A stretch of DNA of 7,665 bases, taken from CAZFCK01 sp964517355. Lineage in GTDB: Bacteria > Desulfobacterota > Desulfovibrionia > Desulfovibrionales > Desulfovibrionaceae. Made by a program: the position numbers and the translations under genes. The stretch lies in the NCBI GenBank assembly GCA_964517355.1, contig CAZFCK010000224.1:1-7665 (forward strand), given 5' to 3'. Positions 6,433-7,665 of the stretch are shown here, in pieces (the stretch's first letter is position 1; the number at the start of each line of letters is the position of its first letter). The notes beneath the pieces are model-generated. The model saw only the letters and a program-made list of their open reading frames with translations. It had not been told where the DNA came from and did no database searches.

Positions 6433-6453
6433 CTCCCCGCGCCCTGCGGGGAG
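6433..6453 (+). other. Leader hairpin upstream of the hypothetical gene
   Basis: CTCCCCGC (6433-6440) and GCGGGGAG (6446-6453) form a perfect 8-bp stem with a GCCCT loop. AAAAC follows rather than a T-run, so termination is unlikely on the + strand. It would be a stable stem in the 5' leader of the downstream unit. Confidence 0.5.
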
Positions 6454-6499
6454 AAAACAGCGGGGCGCCGCTTCGCCTACAGACCCTTTTTCATTGCTT

Positions 6500-6533
6500 G
6501 AGACCAACAAAATGATACACATTTTGTGCTCTC
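6500..6533 (+). promoter_or_regulatory. Palindrome or hairpin just before the ribosome site
   Basis: ACAAAATG (6507-6514) and CATTTTGT (6520-6527) form an 8-bp stem around ATACA, extended outward by GAGA (6500-6503) and TCTC (6530-6533) across a small internal loop. It ends 17 nt before the AAGGAG of the next gene. It could be an operator or an RNA element affecting translation; nothing in the sequence decides between them. Confidence 0.4.
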
Positions 6534-6563
6534 AGGAGTATATTCCCAAGAAGGAGTGACTTG

Positions 6564-7061
6564 ATGGAACCGACCTTTGCGGAAGCAGTAGCCGATGTCA
6601 GTGAAATTATGCAGTTCGAAAACTGGTTGCGCTTCTATTTCCTCTACCAGGAAGAAGACGAACTCGTGGTGCGCATCCCTGAACAAGCCATGGCGCACTT
6701 TAAGGAAAAATATCCGAACCTCGCTCCCCTGGCCGAAATCATGAACAACGACACCATCACGTATGAAAAAAGCGTGAGCACGGTTTGCACGTTCGTGGTT
6801 TCCAGCCTGGATGGGAAAAAGTATCGTCAGGGAGTTATTCCCGGCGTGCTGGACAGCCCCGAATTCCAAAACGAAATGTACCTGTTCCAAATGTGGACCC
6901 AGAACCATGAAAAACAATTGGAACAGACACCCATGGAATTCCAAATCTGGCGGCAACTTTTCGCGGAATGGAAACAATCGGATTCGGTGCAGAAACTCGT
7001 GCAGCAAGAAAAGCAAAATGCCCCGCGAGTGACAAAATGCACCACCGGAACCATGCAATAA
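6564..7061 (+). CDS. Conserved-looking protein of unknown function, 165 residues
   Basis: I do not recognise this family. The product looks like a soluble cytoplasmic protein: it has no signal peptide and no membrane helix. It is rich in Glu, Gln and aromatic residues, with an alternating pattern suggesting mixed strands in the first half and helices in the second (about 97-151). It has only two cysteines, Cys75 and Cys159, and no metal-binding or nucleotide-binding motif. ATG 6564 is chosen because AAGGAG (6551-6556) is 7 nt upstream; TTG 6561 is possible but less likely. The thioesterase start follows 10 nt after its stop, so the two are probably co-transcribed. Codon use resembles the neighbouring genes, supporting a real gene. 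Confidence 0.8.
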   Translation: MEPTFAEAVADVSEIMQFENWLRFYFLYQEEDELVVRIPEQAMAHFKEKYPNLAPLAEIMNNDTITYEKSVSTVCTFVVSSLDGKKYRQGVIPGVLDSPEFQNEMYLFQMWTQNHEKQLEQTPMEFQIWRQLFAEWKQSDSVQKLVQQEKQNAPRVTKCTTGTMQ

Positions 7062-7071
7062 CAGGAGTCTT

Positions 7072-7569
7072 ATGCAGTCAGAAGCGCAAGCCAAAACCGT
7101 AAGTCACAGCCGCATGGTCCTCACGCAATTGATGCTGCCCCAGGATACCAATCCTGCGGGACACATCCATGGCGGCGTTATCCTGAAATACATCGACACG
7201 GCCGGAGGCATCGTGGCCATGCGCCATTGCTCGGGAAACGCCGTGACCGCGGCCATCGACCGCGTGGACTTTCTCAAACCCGTCCACGTGGGAGAACTGG
7301 TTCATTTCCGGGCCAGCCTCAATTGGGTGGGCCGCTCTTCCATGGAAGTCGGCGTCAGCGTGTGGGGCGAAAACATCTTCACCGGCGAAATGCGTCACAC
7401 CGCATCCGCCTACCTCACCTATGTGGCTTTGGACATGGACGGCAAACCCACGCTTGTGCCCCCGCTGCTGCTGGAAACCGAAGACGATAAGCGGCGCAAC
7501 AAAGAGGCGGCCATGCGCCAGGAATTATGGAAAAAGCAAAAGCTCAACATGCAGAAAAACCGCATGTGA
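7072..7569 (+). CDS. Hotdog-fold acyl-CoA thioesterase (YciA/BACH type)
   Basis: This 165-residue protein is of the 4HBT acyl-CoA hydrolase type, which cleaves acyl-CoA to free acid and CoA in the cytoplasm. The N-terminal core carries the family signature: Asn27-Pro-Ala-Gly-His31-Ile-His33-Gly-Gly, then Asp42 at the start of the central helix (DTAGG). Asn27 and Asp42 correspond to the catalytic pair known in this family. The strand VTAAIDRVDFLKPVHVGE and the later GRSSMEVGVSVWGEN segment also fit. Length is normal, with a highly charged C-terminal tail (about 147-165). AGGAG (7063-7067) lies 4 nt before the ATG. It forms a two-gene unit with the upstream unknown protein. Substrate chain length cannot be read from the sequence. 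No terminator is seen between its stop and the repeat at 7616. Confidence 0.92.
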   Translation: MQSEAQAKTVSHSRMVLTQLMLPQDTNPAGHIHGGVILKYIDTAGGIVAMRHCSGNAVTAAIDRVDFLKPVHVGELVHFRASLNWVGRSSMEVGVSVWGENIFTGEMRHTASAYLTYVALDMDGKPTLVPPLLLETEDDKRRNKEAAMRQELWKKQKLNMQKNRM

Positions 7570-7615
7570 TTTCACGGCTCACCCAACTACCATTTCCCAT
7601 TTCCGGTGTATTTAA

Positions 7616-7659
7616 GGAAACGCTGATTAATTCACTGGATATGCGAGGGGGAAACCCTT
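7616..7659 (-). repeat. 44-bp inverted repeat, right copy
   Basis: This is the reverse complement of 140-183 with one mismatch. It begins GGAAACGCTGATTAATTC on the + strand and lies 46 nt after the thioesterase stop codon, 6 nt from the window edge. With the left copy it brackets the whole gene set. In both copies the GGAAACGC end faces inward. Confidence 0.85.
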
Positions 7660-7665
7660 TGAAAA

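Overview
The window is about 7.7 kb of moderately GC-rich bacterial DNA holding six protein genes, all on the + strand, plus a probable 10-codon leader ORF. The gene set suggests an anaerobic sulfur- or metal-respiring proteobacterium, most likely Desulfovibrio-like (Desulfovibrionaceae): a multihaem c-type cytochrome reductase with a cytochrome b partner, and a CsoR-type repressor. This placement comes from gene content and composition only; no marker gene is present.

Layout: 1-390 has no convincing gene. It holds a block of nested hairpins (3-87), the left copy of a 44-bp repeat (140-183), small palindromes and a possible promoter. 391-3108 encodes a large membrane sensor histidine kinase with no response regulator in view. 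3348-3638 encodes a small CsoR/RcnR/CstR-family repressor. A 10-codon leader ORF (3815-3847) overlaps the start of an octahaem c-type cytochrome of the tetrathionate reductase (Otr) family (3844-5496). A cytochrome b561-type membrane subunit (5500-6156) follows 3 nt later and ends in a strong terminator. A second unit, after a structured 5' leader, has an unrecognised 165-aa protein (6564-7061) and a hotdog-fold acyl-CoA thioesterase (7072-7569). The right copy of the 44-bp repeat, inverted, closes the window (7616-7659).

How it works together (inference): quinol would be oxidised by the cytochrome b and electrons passed to the membrane-anchored periplasmic octahaem cytochrome, which would reduce tetrathionate or a related sulfur or nitrogen oxyanion. 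Two near-identical 17-bp operators, placed identically inside two promoters, lie upstream of the repressor gene and of the reductase unit, so the repressor probably controls both itself and the reductase. The repressor keeps two cysteines 29 residues apart, but a Tyr replaces the copper-binding His. This points to a thiol/persulfide (CstR-like) signal rather than copper. The most interesting proposal is therefore a persulfide-switched tetrathionate-type respiratory module with a translationally coupled leader peptide, carried on a segment bracketed by inverted 44-bp repeats.
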